The translations under genes were made by a program, and so were the position numbers. From JADJXV01 sp964527785 (GTDB lineage: Bacteria; Bacteroidota; Ignavibacteria; Kapaibacteriales; UBA961): 64,000 bases of DNA. Below are positions 43,592 to 52,938 of this stretch, piece after piece. The stretch is from NCBI GenBank assembly GCA_964527785.1, contig CAZGNO010000006.1, positions 1-64,000 of the forward strand. The letters are read 5' to 3'. Position 1 is the first letter of the stretch. Each line of letters starts with the position of its first letter. The notes beneath the pieces were generated by a model. The model searched no databases, was not told the origin of the DNA, and saw only the letters and a program-made list of their open reading frames with translations.

Positions 43592-44221
43592 TCATTTTTC
43601 AATTCCTTTCGCCCATTTGATACAGGGTTCAATCCATTCCGGAAGTGCTTTGAATAAAAAACCATGATTTAATCCAGTTGAAAGCTCTATCTCTTTAAAC
43701 TTTACAACTGTTTTTGAGGATTTTTCTATTACTTTAATGCATGATTTGCCTAAGACATCAGATTTTTCATGTATTGATAATATCCTCCCATAGATAAGTG
43801 CGCTATTAGGATTTAAGTGATCATCATCGGAACAACATCCGATAAAGACATATTTTATGTTTTTGTTTTTAAGCTGAGCAGATACTGTTTGTGCAATATA
43901 CCCACCCATTGAAGTGCCGATAACTGTGATTTGTTCTGGTTTTACCCCCTTTGAAAGTAAACTGTCAATTTGATGTTTGGCTTTCTGTGCGTATTCATCA
44001 CCGGAAGAACCTTTCTTTCTCACTTCATTAAAAACAATAAAGTTCTGTTTTCTGAACGCACCTACTATCTCTTCATATTCAACCTTTCCATATTCAGGAT
44101 GCATACTTTCTAATCCAAATTCTTGCAAATAGCGGTTATGAAAGAAGAAAATATACTCTTGCGAAATAGAGGATGAAGTTGAGCAAAACAATAAAATCAA
44201 AAATAGAGTTATATATTTCAT
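43592..44221 (-). CDS. Secreted alpha/beta hydrolase-like protein
   Basis: 209 aa with a signal peptide (MKYITLFLILLFCSTSSSIS). 'ITVIGTSMGGYIAQTVSAQL' has the GxSxGG nucleophile elbow (Ser ~104), and 'STGLNHGFLFKALPEWI' supplies a late His (~188) suitable as the catalytic base. 'YVFIGCCSDDDHLNP' may carry the acid. It is short for the fold and lacks a lid domain, similar to small periplasmic esterase-like proteins. The substrate is unknown. It starts 24 bp beyond the hairpin that closes the respiratory operon and ends 21 bp before the TPR-LuxR gene, so the two may be co-transcribed. Confidence 0.7.
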   Translation of the reverse strand: MKYITLFLILLFCSTSSSISQEYIFFFHNRYLQEFGLESMHPEYGKVEYEEIVGAFRKQNFIVFNEVRKKGSSGDEYAQKAKHQIDSLLSKGVKPEQITVIGTSMGGYIAQTVSAQLKNKNIKYVFIGCCSDDDHLNPNSALIYGRILSIHEKSDVLGKSCIKVIEKSSKTVVKFKEIELSTGLNHGFLFKALPEWIEPCIKWAKGIEK

Positions 44222-44244
44222 TGTATTCTTCTCAGTTTAATGCA

Positions 44245-44278
44245 GAAGAAGCCCTTACGGGTTCGTAAGGGCTTCTTC
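44245..44278 (-). terminator. 15-bp perfect hairpin ending the respiratory operon
   Basis: GAAGAAGCCCTTACG (44245-44259) and CGTAAGGGCTTCTTC (44264-44278) are exact reverse complements with a 4-nt loop. It lies 29 bp past the actF stop codon. There is no U-tract on the minus strand, so it could act as an mRNA stabiliser as well as a terminator. Confidence 0.7.
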
Positions 44279-44307
44279 ATATATATTTACCAATAATTGG
44301 CTACTAA

Positions 44308-45483
44308 TTATGAAACTAGTTCAATTGATTCTTTGAGATAAGGATCATTCACAGGGATAAGACTGTTTGCTCCAAATTGTCGGGCAACAACATACGTAAA
44401 CAATCCAAAGAAAAACAACCACGCAGCAATTTCTTGATAGCCGAATCTAATTTCTGCACTAAACACTGGGAGTACAATCCAACACAAATCAATAAAATGT
44501 GCGAATAACAACAGACAAGATGCAAACATCATTATAGGTAAACGGCGCTTAATATCTTGACGAAGAAGCGTAAGAAACGGAACTACAAAGTGTAAGAGTA
44601 TTGAACCCCAACCGAATATTTCCCAACCGCCTTGTAAACGTTTTACGTAATAGATGGTTTCTTCAGGCATATTTGCATACCATATCAAGAAATATTGCGA
44701 GAAGGCAATATATGTCCAAAATATAGTAAACGCAAACATAAACTTACCAATATCATGGAAATGCTCTAGAGTAACATATCCTTTCAAATATCCGGCTTTG
44801 TGAAGATTTATTGCAAAAACACAAATCAAAGAGAGAGTTGCAACAAAATTACCGGCAAAGAAATATACACCAAAAATTGTGCTGAACCAATGTGGCTCAA
44901 GAGACATCAGAAGGTCGAATGCTGCGAATGTAATTGTAAGCGCATATAACACAATAAAAGGTGCTGCTCTTTTGAGGTTTTTATAGGTAGGGCTATAATC
45001 AGTTGCAGTATCTTGTTTTTTAGAATTTCCTACTATATAACGATACATCAACAACCACAATCCACAATAAAGAAGCAAACGAATCCCAAAGAAAGTTTCA
45101 TTAAGAAAAGGGGCTTTCTTTGAAAGAATTGGATCGTGGGCAATTTCATGAACCCAGTGATACAATTCACCTTTGAAAAGGAATATAGGAATAAGACCTA
45201 CAATGATAAAAGGAACAAATCCTGCTAAATTTTCTGCAATTCGTCGGATAGATGCACTCCATCCTGCCTTTACTAAGAACTGAAGTGCTGAAAAGAACAT
45301 AGCTGTTACGGCAATTCCTGCAAAAAATACAAAACCAATCAGATAATCTGCCAACAAACGTGTATGATCTGAATCAGTTGCAAATGCTGCTGCTAACCCT
45401 ATAGCACCTGCTATAACAGAAATGATTGCAACCTTCTGAAGTTTTGAAAGAAACGGCGTACCTTGTAACTGAATTGGAGTCAT
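44308..45483 (-). CDS. actF: Alternative complex III subunit ActF (quinol:cytochrome c oxidoreductase membrane subunit)
   Basis: 391 aa with about ten transmembrane helices and no cofactor motif. It resembles the NrfD/PsrC-derived ActF: 'KNLKRAAPFIVLYALTITFAAFDLLMSLEPHWFSTIFGVYFFAG' with the conserved 'SLEPHWFSTIFG', and 'YANMPEETIYYVKRLQGGWE' before the last helices. ActF packs with ActC in the membrane arm of alternative complex III, which oxidises menaquinol and reduces cytochrome c. It is the last gene of the operon. Confidence 0.9.
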   Translation of the reverse strand: MTPIQLQGTPFLSKLQKVAIISVIAGAIGLAAAFATDSDHTRLLADYLIGFVFFAGIAVTAMFFSALQFLVKAGWSASIRRIAENLAGFVPFIIVGLIPIFLFKGELYHWVHEIAHDPILSKKAPFLNETFFGIRLLLYCGLWLLMYRYIVGNSKKQDTATDYSPTYKNLKRAAPFIVLYALTITFAAFDLLMSLEPHWFSTIFGVYFFAGNFVATLSLICVFAINLHKAGYLKGYVTLEHFHDIGKFMFAFTIFWTYIAFSQYFLIWYANMPEETIYYVKRLQGGWEIFGWGSILLHFVVPFLTLLRQDIKRRLPIMMFASCLLLFAHFIDLCWIVLPVFSAEIRFGYQEIAAWLFFFGLFTYVVARQFGANSLIPVNDPYLKESIELVS

Positions 45484-45527
45484 TGTCTATCCTCAATGTT
45501 TGGTCTGAATTTTACGTTTGGATTTAC

Positions 45528-46142
45528 TTATTTTGTTGTCTGTTTTACTTCTTTAACGCCCTCTGCCTGCATCTGACGAATATAATGTACAATTGTCCAT
45601 CTGTCATTCTCCGAAAGTTTATCTGCATAGCTCGGCATAATATTCTGACCGGAACTAATTACATGATAAATAAGTCCGTCGCTTTTGTCTTTTGTCAAGT
45701 CAGCACGAAGGTTTGGAGGATTTTGAAACCCGCGTTGTACAACCACACCGTTACCCTGACCATCATTATTATGACAAGGTGAACACATCGTTTCAAAGCG
45801 GTTTTTGCCGCGAGCCAGTACAAATTCAGAAGCTGGTAGAGGATTCTTACCATTCACAGAATCAGCTTTTTCAAAATCTGATTTGTCAAGCGAATACTGA
45901 ACTCCTCCACGAGGGAATGTATTTGGAAGCGGGTCACGATCAGCTTTTCTGTCCGCAAAAAAACTTGAGCCGACTTGTGCTTTCACTTTAAATTGATTAT
46001 CCATATCGGAGATTACTTGAAACGGCGGTTCGTCAGAGAACCACATAACATCACCTGTCAGTACCATTACAATAAAGATAGATGCTGCAAGCCCGATGAT
46101 AATCTTGATATACGGAAAACCTTTTTTCTTTTGCTCTTCCAT
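45528..46142 (-). CDS. actE: Alternative complex III subunit ActE, monoheme cytochrome c
   Basis: 204 aa. One N-terminal membrane anchor ('IIIGLAASIFIVMVLTGDVMWF') precedes a periplasmic cytochrome domain with CSPCH (~120-124) and a distal Met candidate in 'GQNIMPSYADKL'. 'RGGVQYSL' and 'ENDRWTIVHYIRQMQ' match ActE-type proteins. It is likely the exit heme that hands electrons to a soluble or oxidase-linked cytochrome c. It lies 44 bp upstream of actF. Confidence 0.9.
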   Translation of the reverse strand: MEEQKKKGFPYIKIIIGLAASIFIVMVLTGDVMWFSDEPPFQVISDMDNQFKVKAQVGSSFFADRKADRDPLPNTFPRGGVQYSLDKSDFEKADSVNGKNPLPASEFVLARGKNRFETMCSPCHNNDGQGNGVVVQRGFQNPPNLRADLTKDKSDGLIYHVISSGQNIMPSYADKLSENDRWTIVHYIRQMQAEGVKEVKQTTK

Positions 46143-46193
46143 TGGTAATAAATCCTTAAATTTCAGATTAAATTTTTATCGAATGTACACTAC

Positions 46194-46727
46194 TTATTCC
46201 TGTATCAACCGAACGTCATCTGCTCCGAGTTCAGACATTAATTTTTTTGTTGCATCAATCGAGAAGCGTTGATCGGTAGCCATAATACTGACAACAAAGG
46301 AGTTATCAACTGCTGATTTGAATCCTTCGTCATTTTGCAAAGGTGAATACCATTTAGGTAAGCCGCATAAAAACCACAGCCCCAAGAATGTTGATATTGC
46401 TGTAAGTAATATTGTCAATTCAAACATAACCGGAATACTAAATTGGAAAGCAAAGAGTGGCTTTCCGCCAATATTCAGTTTGTAATGATCGGCACCGGTC
46501 CACCAGATGAGGAAAATAGCGTTTGCAAGTCCGAAAATTGCTCCTCCAAAGGCGATATAAGGAAGTATGGTTCTCTTTACGCCCATTGCTTTATCCAAGC
46601 CGTGGATTGGATACGGGGTATAGACATCAAAATCTTTATATCCTGATTCACGGATTCTTGTTGCAGCGGTCATTAATAAATTCGGGTCTTTGTAATTACC
46701 CAAAACAGCTATAGGTTTAGTACTCAT
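46194..46727 (-). CDS. actD: Alternative complex III subunit ActD (DUF3341)
   Basis: 177 aa with two transmembrane helices (~59-79 and ~98-122) and soluble ends. The DUF3341 pattern 'GYKDFDVYTPYPIHGLDKAMG' at the N-terminus and 'PKWYSPLQNDEGFKSA' in the loop is clear. ActD has no cofactor; in solved alternative complex III structures it is a structural subunit bridging to ActC and ActF. Position between actC and actE is the standard order. Confidence 0.92.
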   Translation of the reverse strand: MSTKPIAVLGNYKDPNLLMTAATRIRESGYKDFDVYTPYPIHGLDKAMGVKRTILPYIAFGGAIFGLANAIFLIWWTGADHYKLNIGGKPLFAFQFSIPVMFELTILLTAISTFLGLWFLCGLPKWYSPLQNDEGFKSAVDNSFVVSIMATDQRFSIDATKKLMSELGADDVRLIQE

Positions 46728-46751
46728 GATAGTTCCAAAGATTCAAAATAA

Positions 46752-48197
46752 TTAATGATGATCGTGATGTTTTGGCTGCGAACCCGGAAGAACACTCTTT
46801 ACCTCCGCAATAGCAATCATCGGGACAAATTTTGCGAAAATTAAAAAGAGCGTAAAGAAAATCCCGATTGTACCGGTAAAGATTGATATTTCTACCCATG
46901 TCGGAGAGTAGTATCCCCAACTTGCAGGTAAATAATCGTGATGCAACGATGTAGATATAATCGTAAATCGTTCAAACCACATCCCGATATTTACAAAAAT
47001 TGACATTATAAACATAACAGGAACATTACGGCGCATTTTCTTGAACCAATAAATCTGCGGAGAGATAACATTACAGCTAACCATTATCCAATAAGCCCAT
47101 GCATAATCACCCGTTGCTCTATTTATAAACACTGAGCTTTCGTATGGATTACCGCTATACCACGATATGAAAAACTCCATTGCATAGGCATATCCCACCA
47201 TCATCCCGGTTGCAAGAATGATTTTATTCATGTTGTCAAGATGTTTGAGAGTAATAAAACTCTTCAAATCAACAACTTCACGAGCAATAATAAGCAAGGT
47301 CATCACCATCGCAAAACCGGAGAAAATAGCACCGGCAACAAAGTATGGAGGAAATATCGTTGTATGCCATCCCGGAAGTACCGACGTTGCAAAGTCCATC
47401 GAAACGACAGTGTGAACAGATAACACAAGTGGTGTTGAGATACCTGCCAAAATCATATACGCAACTTCGTATGTATGCCAGTGGCGCATTGAACCTGTCC
47501 ACCCCAAACTGAAAGTAGTGTATAATTTACTTGCCAGTTTACTTTTTACATAATTGCGCATTGTCGCTAAATCCGGTACGAGACCGATATACCAAAAGAG
47601 CAACGATACTGTTCCATAGGTAGAAACAGCAAATACGTCCCATACCAAAGGTGAACGGAAATTCACCCACATTTGCATTTGATTCGGATATGGAGTAAGC
47701 CAGTAGAACGCTACCCACGGACGACCTGTATGTAAAAGAGGAAATATCAATGCGCACAATACGGCAAAGAGGGTCATTGCCTCTGCCGAGCGGTTAATTG
47801 CAGTACGCCATTTCTGTCTGAATAAAAATAAGATAGCCGAAATCAGAGTTCCTGCATGACCAATACCAATCCAAAAAACGAAGTTAGTAATATCCCAGCC
47901 CCATCCAACAGGATTATTTAATCCCCACACTCCAATACCAGTCATAATCGTATACCCCATCGCAAATATTCCCCACGCAGCCATAGAAGCAAACACGAAG
48001 AGAGTGATGAGGAACTTAAGATTCGGAGTTAATGTTGGAATGCTTGCAATTTTCTCTGTAATATCGTGCAAAGACGGATTACCAAGAATTAAGGGTTCAC
48101 GGAACACCTCCTCATGTGCCGATGACATGAGTGAATTCGTTGGGGAATGCCCGTTTTGATGCGATTTGGTTTCGGTCACTGTATCGTTAACGTTCAT
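46752..48197 (-). CDS. actC: Alternative complex III subunit ActC (NrfD/PsrC-like quinol-binding subunit)
   Basis: 481 aa polytopic protein with about ten helices. 'YTIMTGIGVWGLNNPVGWGWDITNFVFWIGIGHAGTLISA' is the ActC/NrfD N-terminal signature with the conserved His and Asp near the quinol site, and 'IFPLLHTGRPWVAFYWLTPYP' and 'GMWFERFTIISTSLHHDYLP' follow. It provides the menaquinol-oxidising site near the periplasm, passing electrons to the iron-sulfur clusters of ActB. A His-rich C-terminal tail (PKHHDHH) closes it. Confidence 0.94.
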   Translation of the reverse strand: MNVNDTVTETKSHQNGHSPTNSLMSSAHEEVFREPLILGNPSLHDITEKIASIPTLTPNLKFLITLFVFASMAAWGIFAMGYTIMTGIGVWGLNNPVGWGWDITNFVFWIGIGHAGTLISAILFLFRQKWRTAINRSAEAMTLFAVLCALIFPLLHTGRPWVAFYWLTPYPNQMQMWVNFRSPLVWDVFAVSTYGTVSLLFWYIGLVPDLATMRNYVKSKLASKLYTTFSLGWTGSMRHWHTYEVAYMILAGISTPLVLSVHTVVSMDFATSVLPGWHTTIFPPYFVAGAIFSGFAMVMTLLIIAREVVDLKSFITLKHLDNMNKIILATGMMVGYAYAMEFFISWYSGNPYESSVFINRATGDYAWAYWIMVSCNVISPQIYWFKKMRRNVPVMFIMSIFVNIGMWFERFTIISTSLHHDYLPASWGYYSPTWVEISIFTGTIGIFFTLFLIFAKFVPMIAIAEVKSVLPGSQPKHHDHH

Positions 48198-48243
48198 GTC
48201 TTTTTCCTAAAGTTTGATACCAAACTATGCCTATAATTTGAAA

Positions 48244-51225
48244 TTATGCTTTTTCTGCTTTATTGCGGACTTTGCCGTGATACGTAATCGAAGGACGAAC
48301 ATTAAGTTCTTCCAATACTCTAAATTTTCTGTCTTCTGTATTTTTGGAAATAGAGACGCGACTTGTTTTGTCATTCATATCCCCAAATATAATTGCTCCT
48401 GCGGGACACGCTTGCTGACAAGCTGTAATGATTTCACCGTCTGCAACTCTAGACCGTCCGTGATCTTTTGCGTGGAACTTTCCTTCGTTGATACGCTGCA
48501 CACAGAATGTACATTTCTCCATGATACCGCGCATTCTAACCGTAACCTCGGGGTTAAACACAAAATCAAGTGGAGATTTATCGCTTTTGTGCCAATTGAG
48601 AAAGTTAAACCTACGAACTTTGTAAGGACAGTTATTCAAACAGTATCTTGTTCCTACACAACGGTTGTATGTCATTTCATTCAAACCTTCGGGGCTGTGT
48701 GTTGTTGCAGCAACCGGGCAAACATTTTCACAAGGAGCATTCTCGCAATGCTGGCAAAGCATTGGTTGGAACAGTGTTTCAACATTGCCCTCTTTGTCGG
48801 TTGAATAATACCTGTCAAGGCGAATCCAGTGCATTTCCCGACCCTTGATTACCTGATCTTTACCGACTGCCGGTATATTGTTCTCTACCTGACAAGCAGT
48901 AGTACAAGCACCACATCCCACACAAGCCGATGTATCAATCGTCATTCCCCAACGATGTCCTTTGTATTGATAACCATCAACAATACTTAAATCATATGGA
49001 ATCAACGGGTGCTCTTCCTCATGCTTACCGGAAGCAAATTCTGCCAGTGTAATATCACGGACTATATCTCTGCCGTCAATTGAGTTATGTCCTTGAGTTG
49101 TTGCTATTGTTTCATTCTTTCCAGTTTTCTCAACAGTAACAGAAACATAACCAAGCGACTCACCAGAACCTAATAATTTATATACATTTGCACCGATTTC
49201 TTTAAGAACGCTTCCACCCATTGTACGACCATACCCGGTTGTTACCGAAACAACACCGTCAGCCATTCCGTCTTGTATAAATGTTGGAAGTTCTACAGAA
49301 CCATTTGCTGTTGAAATACGCAGAACATCACCTTGTTTTGCTCCCCACTCACCCGCTGTTTTTGCACTGACAGCAGCAACATTACCCCACGTTACCTTAG
49401 TAATCGGGTCGGGCAATTCTTGCATCCATCCGTTATTTGCCATATCACCATTATTAAGCGTAAGCGAAAGGGCTACATGGCATATCGTTTTACCGGAAGT
49501 AGTTTTGCTTGTTTTTGACACCCACTCTGCTGCTCCTGCTTGATTTACATTCATACTACCGGCTGGAAGTACCGAATTGTTTTTTACAATACCTTCTTGA
49601 AGCGAATTTTCCCATTCTTTTTGTGAAGGAAGAGCAGTTTGAAGGCGAGCGCGCAGAAAATCGAAATATGTAGCAGTAGTTGTAAAGAGTTCAGGTGATA
49701 ATGCTTTGCCAAGTTGAATAAGCGCATCTTGAATTGAAATAGATGATTCATTCAGTGGGGCAATCATCGGCTGTTGAATTGAATATGTACCATCGAAACT
49801 AACTGCATCACCCCATGATTCAAGATAATGAGTAGTTGGAATATTCACCGAGCAGATTGAGCTCGTTTCGTCCTCGTATTGTGAGAGTGTAATTCTTTTG
49901 GGAACACTGCTTACAAGCGCTTTCATGTCACGGTCACCGGAATATTCTGTGTTTGTATCTACAAAAATTAACACACCAACAGATTTGGTTTTCAATTCTG
50001 AACGTAAAGCATCAATTGCCGGTGCTTTTCGTCCGCTATTTGGTAAAACATAAGCAGTATCTAGTATTTTTCCTGTCCCTACAGAACCGAGAGTAAGATT
50101 AATACTCAAAGCAAGTGCATTTGCTGTAGCAGATAAGTGACTTCCTGCAACTACAATTCCTTTATCCCCTGCTTTAATTAGCTCATTGGAAATTTTACCA
50201 GCGGAAGGGTGATTGGCAGTAGACACGGCAGATGCGGCACTTGCACCGATGGCTGCACTACCTTTGGAGGCAACTACATCCTTTAATACTGAAGCAAGAA
50301 GCTGTTCATACTCAGAAGGCATGGCAACAATTCTACAATCTGAATTTGCACCGGTAAGCGACATCATCGCTTCAACTGCGATGAGCATATTCATTGTTGG
50401 ATTTTTCTTCGAAGGTTTGCGCTTTGTAGAGAAATTACGAATATGATAAACAGAGTTTTTATCAGTTCCTAAGAGGTCAGCATCAACAGAAACTATTACA
50501 TCTGCTTTTGAAAGGTCAGGTACTATTTCACCGTCAATTCCAAGAATCGCATTATTTGCAGCAGCAGTTCCATCTGCAATTGTCGAAGGAACTGTTACAA
50601 ATTTAAGTGAAGGAATTTTAAGTTCAATCTCAGCCATAAGGGCTGAATACGAAGGAGAACAGTGTTCATCAATCAATACTTTTACTGATTTTCCATCAGC
50701 AATTGCAGACTTGATTGCATCAGCTGTATTTGCAATGGCATTAGCAACTGAAGAATCACCCCCATGTAATCTTGGACGGCGCAATACTCTATCCGGATCA
50801 TAGAGAGAGAGGAGCGTAGCTTGGGTTCGTGATGATGATACGCCCATTGAAATTGGATGACGATCATTACCATCCAGCTTAACCGGACGACCTTCAGCAG
50901 ATTTTACAAGTAAGCCATACGCTGCATTTCGGTTCTGGTAAACAGTAGTATAATAGTTAGGAATACCGGGAGTTCTGTATTCAACTGCTTTAACTGTAGG
51001 AACTAATTTATGATCAGGACGACGACAAGCAGCTGCGCCTACTGCCATAGTAGCAGAGAGCAAAGCCATAAAAGTACGACGACTGACCGACGAATCAAAT
51101 ACCGGCGGCTTATCATAATCAGTAGAAAATTCTTGATTCCCGTTTTGCAATTTGTTCGGTGAAAGCAGAAAATCCTCCGAACTTTTCCAAAAGTGTTTTT
51201 TACCTGAAAATGTAGAATTTGACAT
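48244..51225 (-). CDS. actB: Alternative complex III subunit ActB (molybdopterin-oxidoreductase-like plus Fe-S domain)
   Basis: 993 aa. A twin-arginine signal 'SRRTFMALLSATMAVGAAAC' (~48-67) ends in a lipobox-like Cys, so the protein is exported folded and probably lipid-anchored. Residues ~75-700 form the degenerate molybdopterin-oxidoreductase domain without the cofactor. The last ~260 residues are a ferredoxin-like domain with clusters in 'CVGCGACTTACQVENNIP', 'CQHCENAPCENVCPVAATTH', 'CVGTRYCLNNCPYKVRRFNF' and 'CTFCVQRIN...CQQACPAGA'. These wire electrons from ActC to the hemes of ActA. Its fused B1-B2 form is the one found in Rhodothermus and Chloroflexus-type complexes. Confidence 0.95.
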   Translation of the reverse strand: MSNSTFSGKKHFWKSSEDFLLSPNKLQNGNQEFSTDYDKPPVFDSSVSRRTFMALLSATMAVGAAACRRPDHKLVPTVKAVEYRTPGIPNYYTTVYQNRNAAYGLLVKSAEGRPVKLDGNDRHPISMGVSSSRTQATLLSLYDPDRVLRRPRLHGGDSSVANAIANTADAIKSAIADGKSVKVLIDEHCSPSYSALMAEIELKIPSLKFVTVPSTIADGTAAANNAILGIDGEIVPDLSKADVIVSVDADLLGTDKNSVYHIRNFSTKRKPSKKNPTMNMLIAVEAMMSLTGANSDCRIVAMPSEYEQLLASVLKDVVASKGSAAIGASAASAVSTANHPSAGKISNELIKAGDKGIVVAGSHLSATANALALSINLTLGSVGTGKILDTAYVLPNSGRKAPAIDALRSELKTKSVGVLIFVDTNTEYSGDRDMKALVSSVPKRITLSQYEDETSSICSVNIPTTHYLESWGDAVSFDGTYSIQQPMIAPLNESSISIQDALIQLGKALSPELFTTTATYFDFLRARLQTALPSQKEWENSLQEGIVKNNSVLPAGSMNVNQAGAAEWVSKTSKTTSGKTICHVALSLTLNNGDMANNGWMQELPDPITKVTWGNVAAVSAKTAGEWGAKQGDVLRISTANGSVELPTFIQDGMADGVVSVTTGYGRTMGGSVLKEIGANVYKLLGSGESLGYVSVTVEKTGKNETIATTQGHNSIDGRDIVRDITLAEFASGKHEEEHPLIPYDLSIVDGYQYKGHRWGMTIDTSACVGCGACTTACQVENNIPAVGKDQVIKGREMHWIRLDRYYSTDKEGNVETLFQPMLCQHCENAPCENVCPVAATTHSPEGLNEMTYNRCVGTRYCLNNCPYKVRRFNFLNWHKSDKSPLDFVFNPEVTVRMRGIMEKCTFCVQRINEGKFHAKDHGRSRVADGEIITACQQACPAGAIIFGDMNDKTSRVSISKNTEDRKFRVLEELNVRPSITYHGKVRNKAEKA

Positions 51226-51274
51226 TCTTGTATCTCGTTAAAGTTAGACGTTTTTTAGTCGTATTGTTATGAAA

Positions 51275-52000
51275 TTAATGATGACAAGTCGAACAGTTTT
51301 CCGGACCAAATCCGGGATGCTTTGGAGTTGGGATTCCGTCAATTTCTTGCTTTGGAACTTCACTCATAAAGCCACCGAACTGAGGATGTGTCATTGGCTC
51401 AACTTTAGCTAAAACAGCTTTTGCATTCGGGTCGTAAGCAGTTGCCTTTACACCTGTAAAAATCCCTGATATCGGGCGAGCCGGTATAATATGTGCCTCA
51501 GGATTACGATGACAATCCAAACAGAATCCCATGTTCATCGGCTTGGCTTGAGAAACTACACCCATTTTTTCAATTTCGCCGTGGCAAGAGGCACAATCTA
51601 TCTGGGAGCGAATATGTCTGCTGTGGTCAAAATGAACATAATCAGGCAAGGCATGAATTCGTTTCCATTCGATCGGAGTATTATTTTCGTAGCTGTCACG
51701 AACCATTTTGAGTCGCGGACTTTCAGTTTTGATAGCTATATGGCAATTCATACATGTACTCGTAGATGGAACAGGCGAATGCGCAGATTTCTCTACCGAT
51801 GTATGACAATACATACACTTTACACCCATATCTCCCGCATGGAGCTTGTGTGAAAAAGGAACGGGTTGATTAGGGCGATAGCCAACATCCGTAACCCGAT
51901 TATGAAGACCAAAATAGCCAATCAAGAAACCGATTCCTCCAAGTGTAAGAACCAAGAGAGAGATTTGCTTGATTTTTTTGTCTATTTCTTGAGAAAACAT
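51275..52000 (-). CDS. actA: Alternative complex III subunit ActA, pentaheme cytochrome c
   Basis: 241 aa. An N-terminal membrane helix ('ISLLVLTLGGIGFLIGYFGL') anchors a periplasmic domain with five CxxCH sites: CMYCH (~62), CMNCH (~83), CASCH (~136), CLDCH (~160) and CSTCH (~236). 'QPVPFSHKLHAGDMGVKCMYCH' and 'PMNMGFCLDCHRNPE' are typical of ActA. It collects electrons from ActB and passes them toward ActE. First act gene; it follows the small Cys-motif protein gene by 36 bp. Confidence 0.95.
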   Translation of the reverse strand: MFSQEIDKKIKQISLLVLTLGGIGFLIGYFGLHNRVTDVGYRPNQPVPFSHKLHAGDMGVKCMYCHTSVEKSAHSPVPSTSTCMNCHIAIKTESPRLKMVRDSYENNTPIEWKRIHALPDYVHFDHSRHIRSQIDCASCHGEIEKMGVVSQAKPMNMGFCLDCHRNPEAHIIPARPISGIFTGVKATAYDPNAKAVLAKVEPMTHPQFGGFMSEVPKQEIDGIPTPKHPGFGPENCSTCHH

Positions 52001-52036
52001 AGATGAACCTTAGATATGGAAAGTAAGAGACAAAAA

Positions 52037-52291
52037 TTAAGAGTCAAAATAATGTGAAGAAGCATTTTTCTTCTTCATTGAAAAATAAATTTTCGTTGAA
52101 AAACCTACGAGAACACTCATAAACATAACTAACATAAAAATAACACTTAACGAAAAACCTTCGCCAAGGTTAGCTTCAACAGAACCTTTATCAAAAGCGT
52201 CCTTGCAATTTGGGCAAGCAACCATAGTATTATTTACGAAACAAATAATACTCAAAGCAAAAACAAGTAAAAGAACTATTTTATTTTTCAT
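52037..52291 (-). CDS. Small exported single-span membrane protein with CPNCK motif
   Basis: 84 aa: signal peptide ('IVLLLVFALSIICFVNNTMVA'), then 'CPNCKDAFDKGSVEANLGEG' directly after the predicted cleavage site, then one membrane helix ('LSVIFMLVMFMSVLVGFSTKIYF') and a short basic tail. The Cys pair would face the periplasm. It is placed between sco and actA with tight spacing (36 and 13 bp) inside the operon, so a role in metal or heme delivery to the oxidase or to ActA is plausible but unproven. I recall similar CPxCK small proteins beside oxidase genes in other phyla, but cannot confirm it here. Confidence 0.75.
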   Translation of the reverse strand: MKNKIVLLLVFALSIICFVNNTMVACPNCKDAFDKGSVEANLGEGFSLSVIFMLVMFMSVLVGFSTKIYFSMKKKNASSHYFDS

Positions 52292-52304
52292 ACTCGTTTA
52301 TAAA

Positions 52305-52919
52305 TTAGTTATTTGATTTTAGCATTTGCTTTAATGCTATCCGTAATTTATCAACTTCTTGTGTATCAAGTCCGTCATAGTATCCGCGAATTTGACCTTC
52401 TTCATCTATCAATACTACTCGTTTGCTATGATCTAACGGAGCGTTTAATGAAGCTATCCTAAAACCTTCCAACGATAAATTTTTCACAGTATCAATCGGC
52501 ATTCTTAAAAATGCCCACTTGTTCGGTTTAGCACCGTACCGTTCAGCATACTTTTTCAGCACGTCCGGCGTGTCATTTTCAGGATCAACAGTAATTGATA
52601 CAAATCTAATATTCGAATATTCCTTAAATTCACCATATAATGCACTGAGTTGTGAATTGAGTTTTGGACAAATATCACCGCAACTTGTAAACATAAAACT
52701 TGCCAGCCAAACTTTTCCCTTCAAACTTTCAGAACTGAATGTTGTCCCGTCAAAATTCACTCCCGTAAAATTCGGAGCAGGTTTTACTTTTGGTAAATCT
52801 ATTGTCTGTTTTACCTGCTGTTGATATGAATTTTCTTCCTGTTTAGAACAACTATTTAATGCTGATACAATTACCAGTAACCAGAGATTGAGTAGCAAAC
52901 ATTTATTAAAATTTTTCAT
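52305..52919 (-). CDS. sco: SCO1/SenC family copper chaperone
   Basis: 204 aa thioredoxin-fold lipoprotein delivering copper to the CuA site of oxidase subunit II. Lipobox 'VSALNSCS' (Cys ~24), the copper-binding 'FTSCGDICPKLNSQ' (CxxxC, Cys ~80 and ~84) and the third ligand His ~164 in 'PLDHSKRVVLID' are all present. 'GVNFDGTTFSSESLKGKVWLASFMF' is the typical start of the fold. It is 13 bp upstream of the small CPNCK protein gene and downstream of coxD. Confidence 0.93.
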   Translation of the reverse strand: MKNFNKCLLLNLWLLVIVSALNSCSKQEENSYQQQVKQTIDLPKVKPAPNFTGVNFDGTTFSSESLKGKVWLASFMFTSCGDICPKLNSQLSALYGEFKEYSNIRFVSITVDPENDTPDVLKKYAERYGAKPNKWAFLRMPIDTVKNLSLEGFRIASLNAPLDHSKRVVLIDEEGQIRGYYDGLDTQEVDKLRIALKQMLKSNN

Positions 52920-52938
52920 TTGTATTCAAGCTAATCAC

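Noticed and set aside
48214..48804. A 196-codon plus-strand open frame at the 3' end of actB
   Set aside because: It is the shadow of the Cys-rich ferredoxin domain of actB, whose codons read as Cys/Phe/Thr-rich nonsense on the other strand.
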